Below, piece after piece: positions 1-11,702 of a DNA stretch of 52,268 nucleotides; position 1 is the stretch's first letter; the number at the start of each line of letters is the position of its first letter. The notes beneath the pieces are model-generated. The model had not been told where the DNA came from. It searched no databases and worked only from the letters and a program-made list of their open reading frames with translations. The position numbers and the translations under genes are program-made. The stretch covers positions 386,140 through 438,407 of the forward strand of contig ML976996.1 in NCBI GenBank assembly GCA_010015675.1. The letters are read 5' to 3'. The DNA comes from Byssothecium circinans (Eukaryota > Ascomycota > Dothideomycetes > Pleosporales > Massarinaceae).

Positions 1-3000
1 AAAGAAAATATTAAGATTTAGCTTTGTTATTAAGATAATACTCTTTGATTTTCCTTGCCAAGAAAAAGTGGCCGCTTCGGTGGTGGAATACGTTATAGAA
101 AGCTAAAAACACCACGATACGACTAGGACGGCGATATAGTAATAATAGACAAAATCTAATAAAAAAAGCAGTTTAACAAGGGCAAGAGAAGATAGTCAAA
201 TGGTCTAACTTACGAACAACGCTAAGAACGCTTTAAAAAGAAGGCATGTCTCTGATGCGGCGAAGTAGGATACTTCCGCAGAGACTGCCTAAAGAACTAA
301 GGCTAGGCCAGCAAGCTTAAAGTAGTCAAGATTAGAATAATTAAGTTTAAAGTAATAGGACCTAAGGAGGATAAACTAGAAGTGCTACGTTAGCAGCCTA
401 CTCTTTGCCTACCTTTAGAACTAGATTAGGCGATAGAGCTATCTAACAATGATGTTAGCAACGTGGAACCTATTTTAGCCTAAATAATAAGCTCTAATGT
501 TAAGCACGAAATAACTTACCTCTTAAACTAGATAGATGACTATAAGGTCCTTTAATAGCTTAAAGATGATTTATGCTAGATATGTAGAGACAACACATAT
601 AAAAGTAAAACATACACTTAAGATACACTAGTGCGCGAGGGTTACATTAATAAAGTAGTAGTAGCAGCGATAAAGAAGTAAGGTCTATAAACAAAAGTAT
701 AATAAATTAAGATTAACAATAAATATGATAAAGTTAATTAGTATAACTGCACGAGGAAGCACTGCGTTGCTTACCTACAAGAAAGGCAAAGTATACAATA
801 TACGCCTAAATGAGCCTCTTATGCCCTTTTCTTAGAAAAGAACTACCTAGAAAATAACTACTACGTACATTACTTTAAGTATTAGTAATACTAACACGAA
901 CAACTAAGATAAAGCAAGTGCTATAATACGCATTACTAGACGCACTAGCTAAGTAAGCACGTTATAGGGTACTAGCTAGCTAGACGACTAAATAGTAAGG
1001 TATTAGTATGCAAAAATAACGTATGCTTATACTATTACCCTATAGGATATCTTTTAGATAAAGAACATAAGGAGCTTAATTAGAACTAGTGTAAGGTACT
1101 ACTAAAGTGTATATTCTATCTCTTCCTAAAGAAAGAAGCAGCGTAGGCTAGGCATAGAGCTAGCTATAAACTATTACTCCCTTCTAAGTACTTAGTAGAC
1201 GTATATAAACGCCATGAGTTCCTAACACTTCCTAACGAGACTAAGGAAGACGCTTTTGGAAGAAAACAAGCACTTACGCAATAAGTATAGTGAACGTTGC
1301 TAAAGACGCAGCACTAGCTACGAGGCTATCTAAAGGATAGGGCAGCTAGAGATGATATCTCGCATACTTAAACTATAAGACGCCCACCCAGAGCTATTAA
1401 AAGGGAAAGTTATAATAACTTACCCTATAAATAGTGCTTTAACGACATGTATTAAGCACACCTCTTAAAGAAACTCTAGAAGGGATTTCCGCAAAAGGAT
1501 GAACTATTAATAGAACATGCACGCATGTTATATATAGCCTGCTATGAAAGCAGCTACCTAACATACCTATTAAAAAAACAAGGAGCAGGTTAGTTTCTAA
1601 CAAAACTAAAGAGGTTAAAAAACTAGGATGCTACTAAGGATAAGGTCACACTAGTAAAAGCATTCCTACAACGACCTTATATAATGTATGATACCTAGAT
1701 CTACTAGTTTATCGACTAAAGGTAGAGGTATACGTACACGGATGTAGGCTTATAGCACTCATAGATAGTAGAGCTACATAGATGATTATTTCTCTACAAG
1801 TAGTTAAAAAATACAACATACTCTATTAAGATAAAGAACGTCTAATATAAGTAATATTAGCTAATAATGGACTAATGTCTTATAGTAATAGATTCTTAAA
1901 GTTAGAAACTTAAAAAGTATTATTCTACATACTTAAAATTAAAGACATAACTTCCTTTAACATTATAGATCTTAGTAAAGAAGACATGTTAATTAGATAT
2001 AATTAGCTTAAAAAGCACAATCTTACTATTAATTAGTAAAAAGGCATAATATTTAGCTAAGAACTAGCGCGCAAGGTTGCTAGAATACGCTACGGAAGAT
2101 TAAGCCTAGCAATCTAGAGCTTACCTAGTTAAACTAAATAAATTAGTAAGATATTACCTTATAAGATTAAAAGAATCTATAAGAAGAACCCTTTATAGAT
2201 AAAAGTTATCTAGATATAAAGAGTTACGTCTATAAAGGATGAACCCTAACCTATAATACTACTAGAATATAAAGAGTTTCAAGATCTATTTAAAGAATAA
2301 GATAAAACTATATTACTAGATTACTAGGAATAGGATTATAAGGTTTACCTAGAAGAAAGCGCGGAGCTACGCCTAGGACTAATATACCTACTTACATGAG
2401 ACTAGTAGAAGGAACTACAGACTTACATTAAAAAAAATGTAAAGTAAGGATATATATAAGAGAGTATAAGCCTAATACCTTTACTAATTCTCTTTATCTT
2501 TAAAAAGAATAGAAAGCTATAACTTTATATAGATTATAGATAGCTTGACTACATTATGAGGAAGAACTATTATCCTCTTTTTTTAATCTAGAAACTTATA
2601 GACCGCCTCTAAAGAGTTAAGTAGATTACAAAATTTAATATATAAGATAGATTCTATTAAATATAGATAGCTAAAGGCTATGAATAGCTAATAGCTTTTA
2701 AGACTTAGTATAATCTTTATAAATACATAGTTATGCCCTTTAGATTAATAAATACGCCTATGACGTTTTAAGTACTTATTAATAGAGCATTCTATGAATA
2801 CTTAGACATTTTTATAACTACGTACCTAGATGATATACTAGTGTACACCTTAGGAACGCTTAGAAATTATATTAAATATGTTAAGAAAGTGCTTAGGAAG
2901 CTTAGAGAGTATTAATTACTCCTATAGCCTAAGAAATGCAAATTCTACGTTATGAAGATGGACTACTTAGGATTTATTATTTCACGAGATGGCATTACTA

Positions 3001-5348
3001 TGGACCTAAAGAAAGTTAAAACTATAAAGAAATAGCTAAAACCTAAGATAATAAAAAATATATAATTTTTCTTAAGATTTACTAACTTTTACTAGAAGTT
3101 TATTATAGGATATTTAAAGACCACAGCGCCTCTTATAGAAATTACTAAGAAGGAAAAAGGATTCTAATAGAGATAAGAATAATAGAAGGCTTTTAATAAG
3201 CTAAAAAAATTATTCCTATTAGCCTCTATACTATAGATGCACGACCTGGAACGGCTACTATAAGTAGAGATGGATGCATTAGACTACGCTTTAGGAGCAA
3301 TCCTTTTATAGCAAGGTAAGAATAAGAAGTAGAGACTAGTGTTCTACTACTCTTGAAAGTTTTAAAGAGTAGAACTTAACTACAACGTTTACAATAAGGA
3401 ACTACTAGTAATAGTAGATGCCTTTAAACAATAGCGAGCCTAGCTAGTAGGCGCTAAATACTAAGTAGAAGTGTATTTAAATTACTAAAACCTAACAAGT
3501 TTTATAATAACTAAGAAACTTAACTAACGACAGGTTAGATAGGCTAAAATAATAGTAGATTACAACTTTAAGGTACACTATTGCTTAGGATTGCTAAATA
3601 GAGCGACGGACGCTCTTAGCTAAAGATCTAACCTTTAAGAGACAAATTGACCTATCACGCACAATATAGTTTTGCGAAAGGAAATAGATAGATAATTAGT
3701 TTATAACTAACTACGACTAGTCTAAGGAACTTTAGTTAAACGACTAGCTAAAGTAGCTAAAGTCGCGCGGCTATAGGATAAAAAGCTTAAAGAACTTACT
3801 TAAAAGCCTAATAGACCCTAACTAACTAAAGTAGCTAGAATTAATTATTAGAGACTAGAAGTACACGACTTTATAGACTATAGTCAATTAACCTTAGAAC
3901 AAAGGGTAGAATATGACTTAGTTAAACACCTTAAGGTAGGACTACCCTAGGATAAGGAATATTAGATTATACTGCACGAAGCCTATATACTAACCCTAAT
4001 ACAAAGGCTACACGAGTTTAAAAAATACGGACACCTAGGAATTAACGGAATAGTTCAACGAATTTTAAACAAATACTTAATATTTAATGTACGAAAAGTA
4101 GTTTAAAACGCGATAGGCGACTATTTAGCATGTTCTAAGAATAAGCCTAAGAGATATAAGCCCTATAGATTACTCTAATTGCTAGAACCACCTGCACGCC
4201 TATAGATTAGCGTTACGATAGACTTTATTATAAAGCTCCTAAAATCGTTAGAACTTAAATTAGCACGGCTATGTAACTTAATATTAGTAATCATTAACTA
4301 ATTAACCAAATTATTAATATTCGGACTAACGGAAGAAATAGTTATAGCTAAAGAGATAGCCTACGAGGTAACTAAGGCACTCATTAGTTAACATAGTGTG
4401 CTAGAATAGTTTATTACTAATTAAAGGATACTATTTACCTCTAAGTATTAGAGCACATTCCTAGCAAAGCTTAGAGTAAACAAAAAGCTATCGACTAGCT
4501 TTTATCTATAGATAGATGGTTAGATGGAACGAATAAACTAGATACTAGAATAGTATCTAAGGATATACGCTAATAAGCTATAAGATAACTAGGTTGAACT
4601 CTTACTAACAGCGTAATTAGCCTATAACAGCACGAGATTCTTGATAATAAGATACTCGCCGCACTACGCGAACTACAGATATAAGCCAATTACTCATTAA
4701 AATCCTAAGGACGTTAAGAGTCTTTTAGCTAAAGCTAATGACAAAGCATGACTCTTTCGCGAACTACACGATAGATTAAGCTGACGAATTACTTAAAGGA
4801 ACCTTATAATAGCTAAATTAGTAAATAAAAAAGGGCTTAAGGGACTAACCCTTAAAAAGGGGGATAAAGTTTTTTTATTATAAAAAAATCTAAAAACTAA
4901 ACGGCCATACGATAAACTAGACAACCTCTAGATAGGACCATTCTAGATCCTAGAAGTTAAAGGACTAGTAACGTTTAAACTAAAACTTCCTAAAAGCGTG
5001 CGTATACACTTTATTTTTTACAAATTACTCCTTAAACTAGCACTACCAGACGCTAAAATCAAAACGCAAGTTAGGCTTAAAGACAAAGACTATAAGGTTA
5101 AAAGAATTAAAGACCTACAGAAATTTAAACGTTAGTAGAAGTACTTAGTTAAGTAAAAGAACTAGCTAGACAGCTAGAATACCTAGGAACTAATAAGGAA
5201 CCTTACGGGCTACAAGGATTTAGTAAAGAACTATTACTAACGGCATCTAAGAACGGCAGTTCTAAATTTACTAGAAAGGCTAAAAGATTAAAAGGCAAAG
5301 AAGGATTAAATAAAGGCCCTAGGGAAGCTTCAACCTACGCTTAACTAA
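1..5348 (+). pseudogene. gag-pol relic of the chromovirus
   Basis: What is seen: a CCHC knuckle at 247-288 whose His codon reads TAC (CAC to TAC) and which carries a TGA; a retropepsin site at 1764-1772 reading D-S-R instead of D-S-G; the reverse transcriptase catalytic YLDD at 2823-2834, intact; an RNase H region near 3260-3310; the His pair of the integrase HHCC domain near 4010-4035; the integrase catalytic core around 4210-4530 with one Asp changed to Asn and the last Glu near 4527 preserved; and a chromodomain at about 5086-5215 in which both expected Trp codons are TAG. The pol frame appears to end near 5346. The enzyme is dead many times over, so only the protein family can be read, not function. 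Confidence 0.9.
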
Positions 5349-5742
5349 AGTTAGTTAGCAGCAGTCTAAGTAAAAGTGATAAGGGAGGAATAGTAGCATC
5401 CGTACCCTTAGATAGAAAAGTAGGAGGCGTTAGTTCTTATAAGCTAGCTGCAGTCTTAAGTTGCTCTAGCTCCTAGGTTAAAGCAATATTGTCTAGAACC
5501 TAATAGCGCTCCTTCTTTTCTAGATTAAATAGCTTTTACTCGTGGATTGCTAGACGCTTATGAAGCTTTAGGATCTTACGACGGAGACGGCGCTGTTCTA
5601 CTTATAACTTTTAATGCTTAGTATTTGTTAGCACTAGGTTATAATAAGCTTTTACTTAAATATAATAAGCATAGAAACCCGTTAATAGCTCTACTACACG
5701 TTAAAGGTTTTTAAGCTTGTAATAACTATAAGGAGTCGGCAT
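5341..5742 (-). pseudogene. antisense coiled-coil ORF between pol and 3' LTR of the chromovirus
   Basis: On the minus strand one frame runs from an ATG at 5742 for 134 codons. It contains nine stops including the last, every one TAA or TAG and none TGA, which is what RIP makes from CAA and CAG. Between the stops the residues are coherent: a basic, Leu/Lys/Arg/Glu-rich stretch (for example EQRRLRRKILKLHKR) with heptad-like spacing, then more Glu/Leu-rich sequence, so a coiled coil is likely. The frame fills the gap between the pol end (about 5346) and the polypurine tract (5960) almost exactly. No homologue is recognised. It may be an accessory antisense gene of the element; a chance open frame in degraded DNA is the alternative. 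Confidence 0.5.
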
Positions 5743-5959
5743 CTTAGAACTAAAAGATAGAACGGCCGCGACTTAGTCGCGATAGCGCTTCGTAGATAAA
5801 GAAATAGCAACCTTAGGTATAGTTAAGGAAAAGTTAATAGAATCTTAAAAGAAGATATAATACTATAGATAACTAAAGATGCGCAAACCTTATATACTAG
5901 CTATAGTAAAGAGACGCGGCACAGCAGCTAGATCTCTTAGGTTATCAGGACGATAATCT

Positions 5960-5974
5960 TAAAAAGGGGGATAA
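5960..5974 (+). promoter_or_regulatory. polypurine tract of the forward chromovirus
   Basis: A purine run (aaaaaggggg followed by ataa) lies immediately before the TGTTA that opens the LTR. This is the expected place and composition for the plus-strand primer of reverse transcription. Confidence 0.75.
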
Positions 5975-6434
5975 TGTTATAAGACAATAGTTATGTGTAG
6001 CCACATAGGAATGATACGCTTAGGGAGAGTATCAGACGATAAGGCGCAAGGCAGGGTAGGCTTAGTAATTACGTAACTCTGCTCCCTTTTAGCAGATGGA
6101 GCATGAAGCGCTTTTTTTTAGTAAAGAGAGCAACAGCGCTCTATGTGCTCCGATGGAGTATATAGAGTAGGATGCATTAAAGGACTAGAGTAAGCAGTAT
6201 AAAAACTAGACAGATTTCCTTTATCTTTCTAATTTTAATTCTTTATAGTTAACTCTTATTAGTTCATCTCTTACCTAAATTAATACTTAGTTATTTTATA
6301 GCTCGTTATAGAATTAATTGCTTCGTACGTTTAACTCTTAAACTACTAAAGCTTACTACCTAACGTATACACCTTATACCCACCGACCTCCCTTAACATA
6401 GATTAGGATCTGGCAAGTATACCCCTTAGTAATA
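5975..6434 (+). repeat. 3' LTR of the forward chromovirus
   Basis: The 460-bp repeat opens with TGTTATAAGAC and closes with CTTAGTAATA, a RIP form of the expected TAACA inverted end. The same sequence occurs in reverse complement at 7503-7963, matching at both ends and in the middle, for example the block around 6010-6060 (gggagagtatcaga) and around 6380-6410. The shared ends define the boundaries to the base. Confidence 0.88.
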
Positions 6435-6439
6435 TTTAT
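6435..6439. repeat. presumed 5-bp target site duplication (tttat)
   Basis: Directly after the LTR end, the minus-strand gag of the inverted copy resumes. The corresponding site in the forward copy is about position 371-375 (ataaa). The matching left copy of the duplication would lie upstream of the window, so this is a prediction. Confidence 0.5.
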
Positions 6440-7502
6440 CTTCCTTAGGCCCTATTACCTAGAACTTAACTATCCTAATCTTAATTGCCTTAAGCTTACT
6501 AACCTAGTCTTAGTTCTTTAGGTAGTCTTTATAGAAGTATCTTACTTTACCGCACTAGAGATATGCTTTCTTTTTAAAGTGTTCTTAGCATTATTTATAG
6601 GTTAAGCCGTCTAGCTATCTTCCTTTACCCTTATTAAATTACTTTTTTTATTAGATCTTATCTGTTATTACTACGTCGCTGTCGCGGTCATATTATAGTG
6701 TTTTTAGCTTTCTATATCTTCTAGAGTTAGGAATAATTATTATGTCCTTTTACTTCTTCTATAGTGCTTGTTCGTAGAGCCTATTATTAATTTAGGTAGC
6801 TAGATTAATTATATCTTAAAGGTCGTCTAGCTTATTGTAATATATTATTCTATCCTTAATAGTTTCCTTTAGCCTATTATAGAAGGCTGTACGCAGCAGC
6901 GTATTATCTTAATTAATCTTTAACTATAGCTGCTTAAACTCTATTATATACTTTATAACTAACTTCTCCTACTAGATCTAAGATATCTTTTGCTCTACCT
7001 AGGTCTCTTTATCAAGTTTGCTAAATACCTTCTAAATCTCTTCCTTAAATACTGTCTAGCTCTTAAAGATAGCCTTCGTATTATCTTTACAATGCTTTAT
7101 CTTATTTATAAGATAGTTATCTATAAAGGGTTATATCTAAGTAGCTACCTAGTTCTTTAAGTGTATACTAGCCACAAGGATCTTGTCTTAGTCCCTTGTT
7201 ATATAGTTAAACTAACAGTATAAATCTATATTAGTAAGGAATAGCTTTAAGCTATCTTATCCTTTATTGTACTTTTCTAGCGCCGTAATCTTTCTATAGG
7301 GTACAGTGTCCTTAGCCTAGAGTTAAGCAATTACTTATATTAGTCTATTAATTTATTTAGCCTGTTGCTATATCTAGTTGGCCTAGCTGGCTATTACTAA
7401 TACTAGGCTTAAAGCAGGCGTACTAATGCTGCTAATAGCACGTAGGGTAGCGGAAGCTACTATTACGTACGTTTAAGTTCTTAAACCTATAGGTAGTTAA
7501 AG

Positions 7503-7963
7503 TGTTACTAAGGGGCATACTAACTAAGTCCTAATCTATGTTAAGGGAGGTTAGGGGGTATATAGTATATATATTAGGTAGTAGGCTTTAGTAGTTTAAG
7601 AGTTAAATGTGCTAAAGTAACTAATTCTATAATAAACTATAGAATAACTAAGTATTAATCTAGGTAAGAGATAAACTATAGAGAGTTAACTACAAAGAAC
7701 TAGAATCTAAAAGTTAAAGGAAATCCTTCTAGTCTTTATACCGCTTATTCTATTCCTCTAATAAGTCCTTAATCCTGCCTAGAGCCTCTGCTCCTTAGAT
7801 CTCTATCTAATCTAGGATCACACCCTGCTCCTAGGATTAGTTAGTCTTGGTAGGATTACAATTACATAACTAATACCTTAACCCTGTCCTACGCCCTACT
7901 ATCTGATACTCTCCCTGAGCGTATTATTCTTGCGTAGCTGCCCTTATATACTGTCTTGTAATA
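7503..7963 (-). repeat. 5' LTR of the inverted chromovirus copy
   Basis: This is the reverse complement of the LTR at 5975-6434, 461 bp against 460. Its inner end is the unmutated TGTTA (TAACA on the minus strand) at 7503; its outer end at 7963 is the RIP form TAATA. Confidence 0.88.
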
Positions 7964-10757
7964 GTTTTATATATTAACTTTACTACGTAAGCTTACTCTT
8001 TTATAGCTCTTTTATAAAGATATATAACTTCCTTTTATCCTTATATAAAGGTAATACTATTAATATTAAGCATAAGGCTTAGGTATAGTTTATTAACCTT
8101 TAAGCTAAAAGTTCTTCTAATATATAAGATTATATTAGACATTTTAAATAAGCTATAGTATTCTTAGCTAATACTAGCATTTTTATTAGAACTTTACCTT
8201 TTAAGCTTATTCTAGAAATGTATATTACTCCTTAAGAGATAGTCTAAGGAATTTAATCTACTATAGACTTAGGTATAAATAAGACTTTAGTTATCTACTT
8301 TTTATATAGCCTCTTTTAGGCACTACCTAGTCAGGTAGAAGATTAATAGATAGACTACTATTATAGTTATTCTTAAAAACTAAATAAACTTATAACTATT
8401 ATTTTTAATTATATATCCTATAAGAAAGATAATCCTATTAAGCTCTTTAACGTTAGAGTAAAGAAGGAAGAAGAATATATTAATAGGTGCTATAAGAATA
8501 ATACAAATACTAATAAAAACTATAATAATAATAGTAGTAGCCCTAGCTAGTAACCTAAGCCCTTTAATAATACTCTAGGAAATACTAATCCTAATAACTA
8601 AAACTAACTTAAGGGCAGAAATAGTAGTGCACGTAGTCCCTAGAAACTAAATCCTAATTATAAATATAAAGGCTATTTACCTAATACGTGTTAGTTACTT
8701 TACCCTAAACTTATACTAGACTAAATTAGAGATAGAAAACTTAATCTAAATTCCTATAGACCTAGTAATTAACCTAGCTAACCTAGTACTAGTAATAGTA
8801 GTTAAGCTAACGCTAATCTTATAATAGTAAATCCTAATAACCTATAGCTAACTATTATTACCTTAAATATTTTTATAGTATATACTGCTGTAGCTACTAT
8901 TTCTATAAATATCCTCTAGAAAGCTATCTATAATAGCTAATACTATAATTAATACTAGTATAGTATAGGTACTAATTATTTAGTAATTAATAATTAATTA
9001 AAGTTTATTAACATTAGACCTTTTACCTTTATAAAGGTCTCTAGCATTACTAGGGATTATTCTATTTAAAGATAAGGTATAGCTACTATTCTAGTTATTA
9101 AGAAGAATAGTAAATATTTACTCTTTTACTTATATAATACTATCCTTTACCTTAATCTAGCAATAAACGTTATCTCTTAAGCTTTTTTTTAAAAAAGCTA
9201 GTATATACTATTACTTAGGTAAAAATACTTTATTTAATATTAATAGTAAATCTAAACTTACTTATCTCCTAGAGATAAATAATATTCTAAACTTTTTAGT
9301 TATTAAAGATAAGTTATAGGCTACTATAGTACTAACTATTACTTAACTATACGCTACTTAATCCTCTTATAGTATTCTAGTAACTTTACGCCCTTTAGCT
9401 AAATAATATTATATTCTTAGATATGCTAGTATAGATTAGATACGTTACTTAGCTAATATAGTTAAAGGTATTTATCTATTAGATACTAAACCTTTTACTT
9501 ATAAACTATATAGACTCTCTAAATCTACGGCTATTATTTTATATTAATTATAGGATATCTCTCTTTAACTCCTTAGTATAATATATGTTAACCTAATTAG
9601 TCCTATTAAACTATTAGGAACTAGGAATATCTTTTATATTATACTTATTACTAATAGTAAATCTTAATACTGTTAGATTTTCTTTAGATCTAACTAACTA
9701 GCGCTTGCTACCTAGCTAATAGAATTCTCCTGTGCTATAAAGAATTAGTATAACTTTCTTATTAGTACTATTTAATATAATAGCGCCTATAAGCTTATTA
9801 GCTATAAGGTTAAATAATTCTACGCTATAGAAGGTATAACTATTTAAGAGTTACCTCTATATTATTACTTTTAAAATAGTATTACTAAGGCTACTAACTT
9901 AATTACTAAGATAAAGGTTTAAACTTTGCTTACTATAGTTAACCTTTTACTCTCTTTTTAGCTTTATACTACTAAGTACTTAATTAATCTACTTAATAAT
10001 ATAGTATCTTCCCTAACCCTAGGTAAAACTCTAAATAAGATATAGTTTACTAAGATTAGTACACTTAATCCTTTACCTAATCTTACTTTTTTTTAAGCCT
10101 TCAGCTATACTAGATATATTAATATTCCCTCTAAATATAAGGATTATATTACTAGATAGAAATTTAATCCTTAAGCCTATAAAGGCTACTTTATTAGTAT
10201 AGCTAGTAAATTAATATATTAGATAACTATACTATCTAGATAATAACACTATTTATTAATTAGCTTTTATTAAGTTTAACTATTATAACGCATATTTTAA
10301 GATTAAGGCTAAAGTATCTCTTAATAATAATACGCTTACTTTTCTACCTTCTTTAAACCTTTATCCTTTAGTTTATAAAGAGACTAATAAGTTTAAAGAG
10401 AATATTACTCTATATTAAGTAATTCTTAGCTCTATAGGGTTTCTATCTTTAGTAACTAATTATATATCTTCCTTTACTCTTATAGATAAGTAAGAAGTTT
10501 CTTAACCTACTAATACCTTTACTAAATTATTAGTAACAACCTAGGAATCTACTAGAAATCTAAAGGATAATTTAGAGAATATAGTTACCCCTAATATATT
10601 AACTAGTATACCTAACTTTAATAGGCTAGATATTAACACTAAAGGTAACTAATAAATAGTTTCCTCTTCTCCTTTACCTACTTATTAAGCTGTATTACTA
10701 ATTATACTTATCCCTTCTTAATTAGAGGCTATTAAGTATACTTAGTTAAGCTAAATC
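7964..10757 (+). mobile_element. Ty1/copia retrotransposon relic, heavily RIP-mutated and truncated before the RT
   Basis: The plus strand shows a gag-type region with an Asn/Ser-rich stretch (about 8490-8660) and a Cys-x-x-x-His(now Tyr)-Pro motif near 8689-8712. An integrase core follows: at about 9834-9900 the frame reads G-I-T-I-stop-E ... N-S-I-T-K-A-T-N, matching the copia consensus 'GI..e.s.p..PqQNGvaER.n', then a YLINLLN-like segment near 9975-10000 and the K-F-x-P..G-Y-x-x-x-x segment near 10160-10205. The order gag, integrase, with no reverse transcriptase before the end at 10757, identifies copia and shows truncation. Both LTRs are unrecognised. Base composition is more AT-rich than the gypsy copies, suggesting an older element. 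Confidence 0.75.
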
Positions 10758-11106
10758 TCACCTGGCGGTTATTCTATTGCTGCAATTTTTTACGGGAGTA
10801 GCTCAGGTCTTCGTCTTTGTTACATGCGGAACGTTGCTTACGGACTTCAACCCCGAAAAGAGTTCAACGGTGCAGGCTAGCTACAATTTGGTGCGATGTG
10901 CGTTGAGCGCATCAGGAATCGCGGGCGTGGATGCAATGATACGTGCGATGGGTGTGGGTTGGTGCTTCACCACCTTCGCGCTGCTTGGAGCTCTATGCGG
11001 TCCGCTTTTGTGTGTTCTGAAAGAGAAAGGAGAATTTTGGCGAATGGAAGCAATTAGCAGGGATCTTTCCGCTCCTCAGGCTATTAATACGGAAAAGGAA
11101 GCGTGA
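10757..11106 (+). pseudogene. C-terminal stump of an MFS multidrug-type transporter
   Basis: The frame is open from the transposon junction to a TGA at 11106 and reads as the last two transmembrane segments of a fungal drug:H+ antiporter. A hydrophobic helix ends in Q-F-F-T-G, followed by the L-L-T-D-F-N-P loop, then N-L-V-R-C-x-x-S-A-S-G and a final helix starting G-V-G-W-C-F. There is no start codon of its own; the first two-thirds of the gene are missing and replaced by copia sequence. GC content is normal and there are no RIP-type stops, so decay did not spread across the junction. It cannot make a working transporter alone. It is unrelated in position to the second MFS gene at 19703-21463. 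Confidence 0.8.
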
Positions 11107-11702
11107 ACTGTACTCATGGCACAAATGAGTTACTCAAGTCGGTACTCATTTATTTAGTCTCACGAGAACATCACTTTAGTTATCCCATTTTCCTTCGAAT
11201 ATATGCCTTGTAGCTATGTATGCTCTGGCTACAGCATTGGCCTTATGCTAGTGAAGATAATCTCACATACATAGGGTGTTGTACAGTTATGTGTCAGACG
11301 TTTGGCAACGCTTTCCACGGTTTGGGACCAGTGAAAATAATTTTGTCAGCCGGTAGGATGGCTCAGCGAAATGGAGGAAACCTTCCAGTAGCACACGCAC
11401 CCAAAATGCTCTAGACAGTAGAAGAGAACGCAATGTGAATCACAAAGTCCGAGTTACCTAGGTGAGTTTTTCAAGTTTTGACGCGCAATAGGCAAGCGCG
11501 CGCTCACATGACTTGTGTGATTGTTGCCTAGGCGGCACGACATCAGCGCATTTGCCTTTAGCGTCACACAATACATACATCATTTCTCCACGCACAAACT
11601 GCTCCATAATAACAGCGCCACATCGAATTCTGACGCAACTCGACCAACTCAGCCACAAGCTCCACACAGCACTACCTAGCTCTCTACAATCGCAAATTCG
11701 CA
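11107..11702. other. intergenic, no supported gene
   Basis: Short open frames only, none with recognisable content. The last 120 bases before 11703 are rich in C, A and T, as fungal 5' untranslated leaders often are. Confidence 0.6.

Larger units (their letters stand above)
1..6434 (+). mobile_element. Ty3/gypsy chromovirus, forward copy, RIP-degraded, 5' end outside the window
   Basis: Translation in shifting frames shows the gypsy domain order despite stops every few codons: gag zinc knuckle, aspartic protease, reverse transcriptase, RNase H, integrase, chromodomain, polypurine tract and 3' LTR. Nearly all stops are TAG or TAA where CAG, CAA or TGG is expected, as RIP produces. Comparison with the inverted copy at 6435-7963, whose zinc knuckle lies about 940 bp from its LTR, predicts that this copy's 5' LTR starts roughly 1.15 kb before the window, giving an element of about 7.6 kb. 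It sits inside the gag of the inverted copy. Order integrase-after-RNase H and the chromodomain place it in the chromoviruses; the family name is not known to me. Confidence 0.93.
6435..7963 (-). mobile_element. Second chromovirus copy, inverted: 5' LTR plus gag, cut by the first copy
   Basis: Read on the minus strand, 7963-7503 is a full LTR and 7502-6435 is leader and gag, ending in a zinc knuckle at 6524-6563. That knuckle matches the one at 247-288 of the forward copy, and the alignment continues to forward position about 375, where the forward element's 3' LTR abuts. In this copy Cys codons have become Tyr (TGT to TAT, TGC to TAC), so RIP hit the opposite strand here. The remaining pol and 3' LTR should lie upstream of the window. 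This is a nested insertion of one family member into another. Confidence 0.87.

Noticed and set aside
1..10757. Genuine host genes within the AT-rich block
   Set aside because: Every readable segment belongs to a retroelement domain, and stops occur every few codons.
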